NCBI RefSeq assembly: GCF_963678245.1
Contig: NZ_OY782774.1
Coordinates: 62,001 to 126,000 of the forward strand
DNA: 64,000 bases
Reading direction: 5' to 3'
From: an uncultured Sunxiuqinia sp.
Lineage (GTDB): Bacteria; Bacteroidota; Bacteroidia; Bacteroidales; Prolixibacteraceae
Each line of letters opens with the position of its first letter. The stretch's first letter is position 1. Positions 63,734 to 64,000 of this stretch are shown here, piece after piece. The position numbers were made by a program, and so were the translations under genes. A model generated the notes under the pieces. That model searched no databases, was not told where the DNA came from, and saw only the letters and a program-made list of their open reading frames with translations.

Positions 63734-64000
63734 TGGACAACATCATGAATAATGCGATGTCGCTTGAACAAGACTTTAAATGGTTTTCGAAGGTTTTGAA
63801 GGTTCGAATGAAGCTCTATTTTGATCAGGAGAACTCCGTGTCATCTGTTTACGATATTGAACCACCTGCTTTTAAGAAGGAGGAGTCTATTTATGCTGGT
63901 TTTATTAAATATTACAATTTGTCATTTGCTGAACGGATTTTGCTTTTGTTAGCCTTAATTCCGCATGTAAAACCAGAATTGCTTGATCCCTTGCTTTTGG
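63733..64000 (+). CDS. Start of an eCIS AAA+ ATPase-like protein (Pvc15-like), truncated by window end
   Basis: The ATG at 63733 overlaps the tape-measure stop. About 89 residues are visible: MDNIMNNAMSLEQDFKWFSK, then an EPPAFKKEESIYAGFIKYYN segment and FAERILLLLALIPHVKPELL. This matches the N-terminal winged/helical part that precedes the AAA+ module of Bacteroidota eCIS ATPases, as far as I can tell. The P-loop would lie beyond 64000, so the ATPase call rests on position and this N-terminal block. Confidence 0.6.
   Translation, partial: MDNIMNNAMSLEQDFKWFSKVLKVRMKLYFDQENSVSSVYDIEPPAFKKEESIYAGFIKYYNLSFAERILLLLALIPHVKPELLDPLLL

Noticed and set aside
46281-64000. Type VI secretion system or prophage reading of the injection locus
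   Set aside because: No TssJLM or ClpV genes and no capsid, terminase or lysis genes are present; the gene order fits eCIS.
1-64000. CRISPR arrays, tRNA or rRNA genes and insertion sequences
   Set aside because: No regular repeat-spacer pattern, cloverleaf-type sequence, rRNA block or transposase frame was recognised; this is by eye only.

Overview
The window looks like a chromosomal segment of an anaerobic or facultative marine/sediment Bacteroidota (a Marinilabiliales/Prolixibacteraceae-like relative is my best guess). The reasons are AT-leaning DNA, TAnnTTTG-type promoter boxes, DUF6261-like and FRG proteins, uronate and rhamnose catabolism, a Na+-pumping methylmalonyl-CoA decarboxylase cluster and a Bacteroidota-type contractile injection locus. 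No rRNA, tRNA, IS element or CRISPR array was recognised.

Left part (1-21,400). A DUF6261-like gene end and a double-hairpin terminator are followed by a leftward uxaB-uxaA uronate operon with twin LacI-like operators. Next come a frameshifted AAA_28 ATPase relic and a Tat-exported SGNH hydrolase. A TetR - TolC - HlyD - two ABC-2 permease exporter cassette carries a shared candidate operator. Leftward genes follow: a CorA transporter with a structured leader, AsmA, CinA, an M48 protease, a methyltransferase and a large FAD/Fe-S oxidoreductase.

Middle (21,400-45,500). A rightward acyl-phosphate block (pta, an unusual 3-hydroxyacyl-CoA dehydrogenase, ackA, then ptb-buk after a terminator) can make ATP from acetyl- and butyryl-CoA. 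An APC permease with an RCK_C-like tail and a cation/proton antiporter follow. A carbohydrate group comes next: a CE15-like esterase, rhamnulokinase and a GH36-like glycosidase, with DUF1697 and FRG proteins nearby. A leftward mce-mmdA-oadG-biotin carrier-oadB operon and a CoA-transferase handle methylmalonyl-CoA/propionate and CoA exchange. Together these suggest a fermentative sugar/uronate degrader that excretes acetate, propionate and possibly butyrate.

Right part (46,281-64,000, running off the end). This is a co-directional extracellular contractile injection system (eCIS, PVC/MAC/AlgoCIS-like): DUF4255 cap-type protein, an unrecognised 349-aa protein, sheath, two tubes, a 54-aa DUF5908 protein, LysM adaptor, VgrG spike, PAAR tip, gp25, J-type baseplate, Pvc12-like protein, an unrecognised 902-aa protein, tape measure, and the start of an ATPase-like gene. 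No T6SS membrane-complex genes are seen. Cargo genes are not visible and may lie beyond the right edge. This locus is the most interesting part of the window. Other notable items are the CorA leader, the exporter without an ATPase, and the dehydrogenase with altered active-site motifs.
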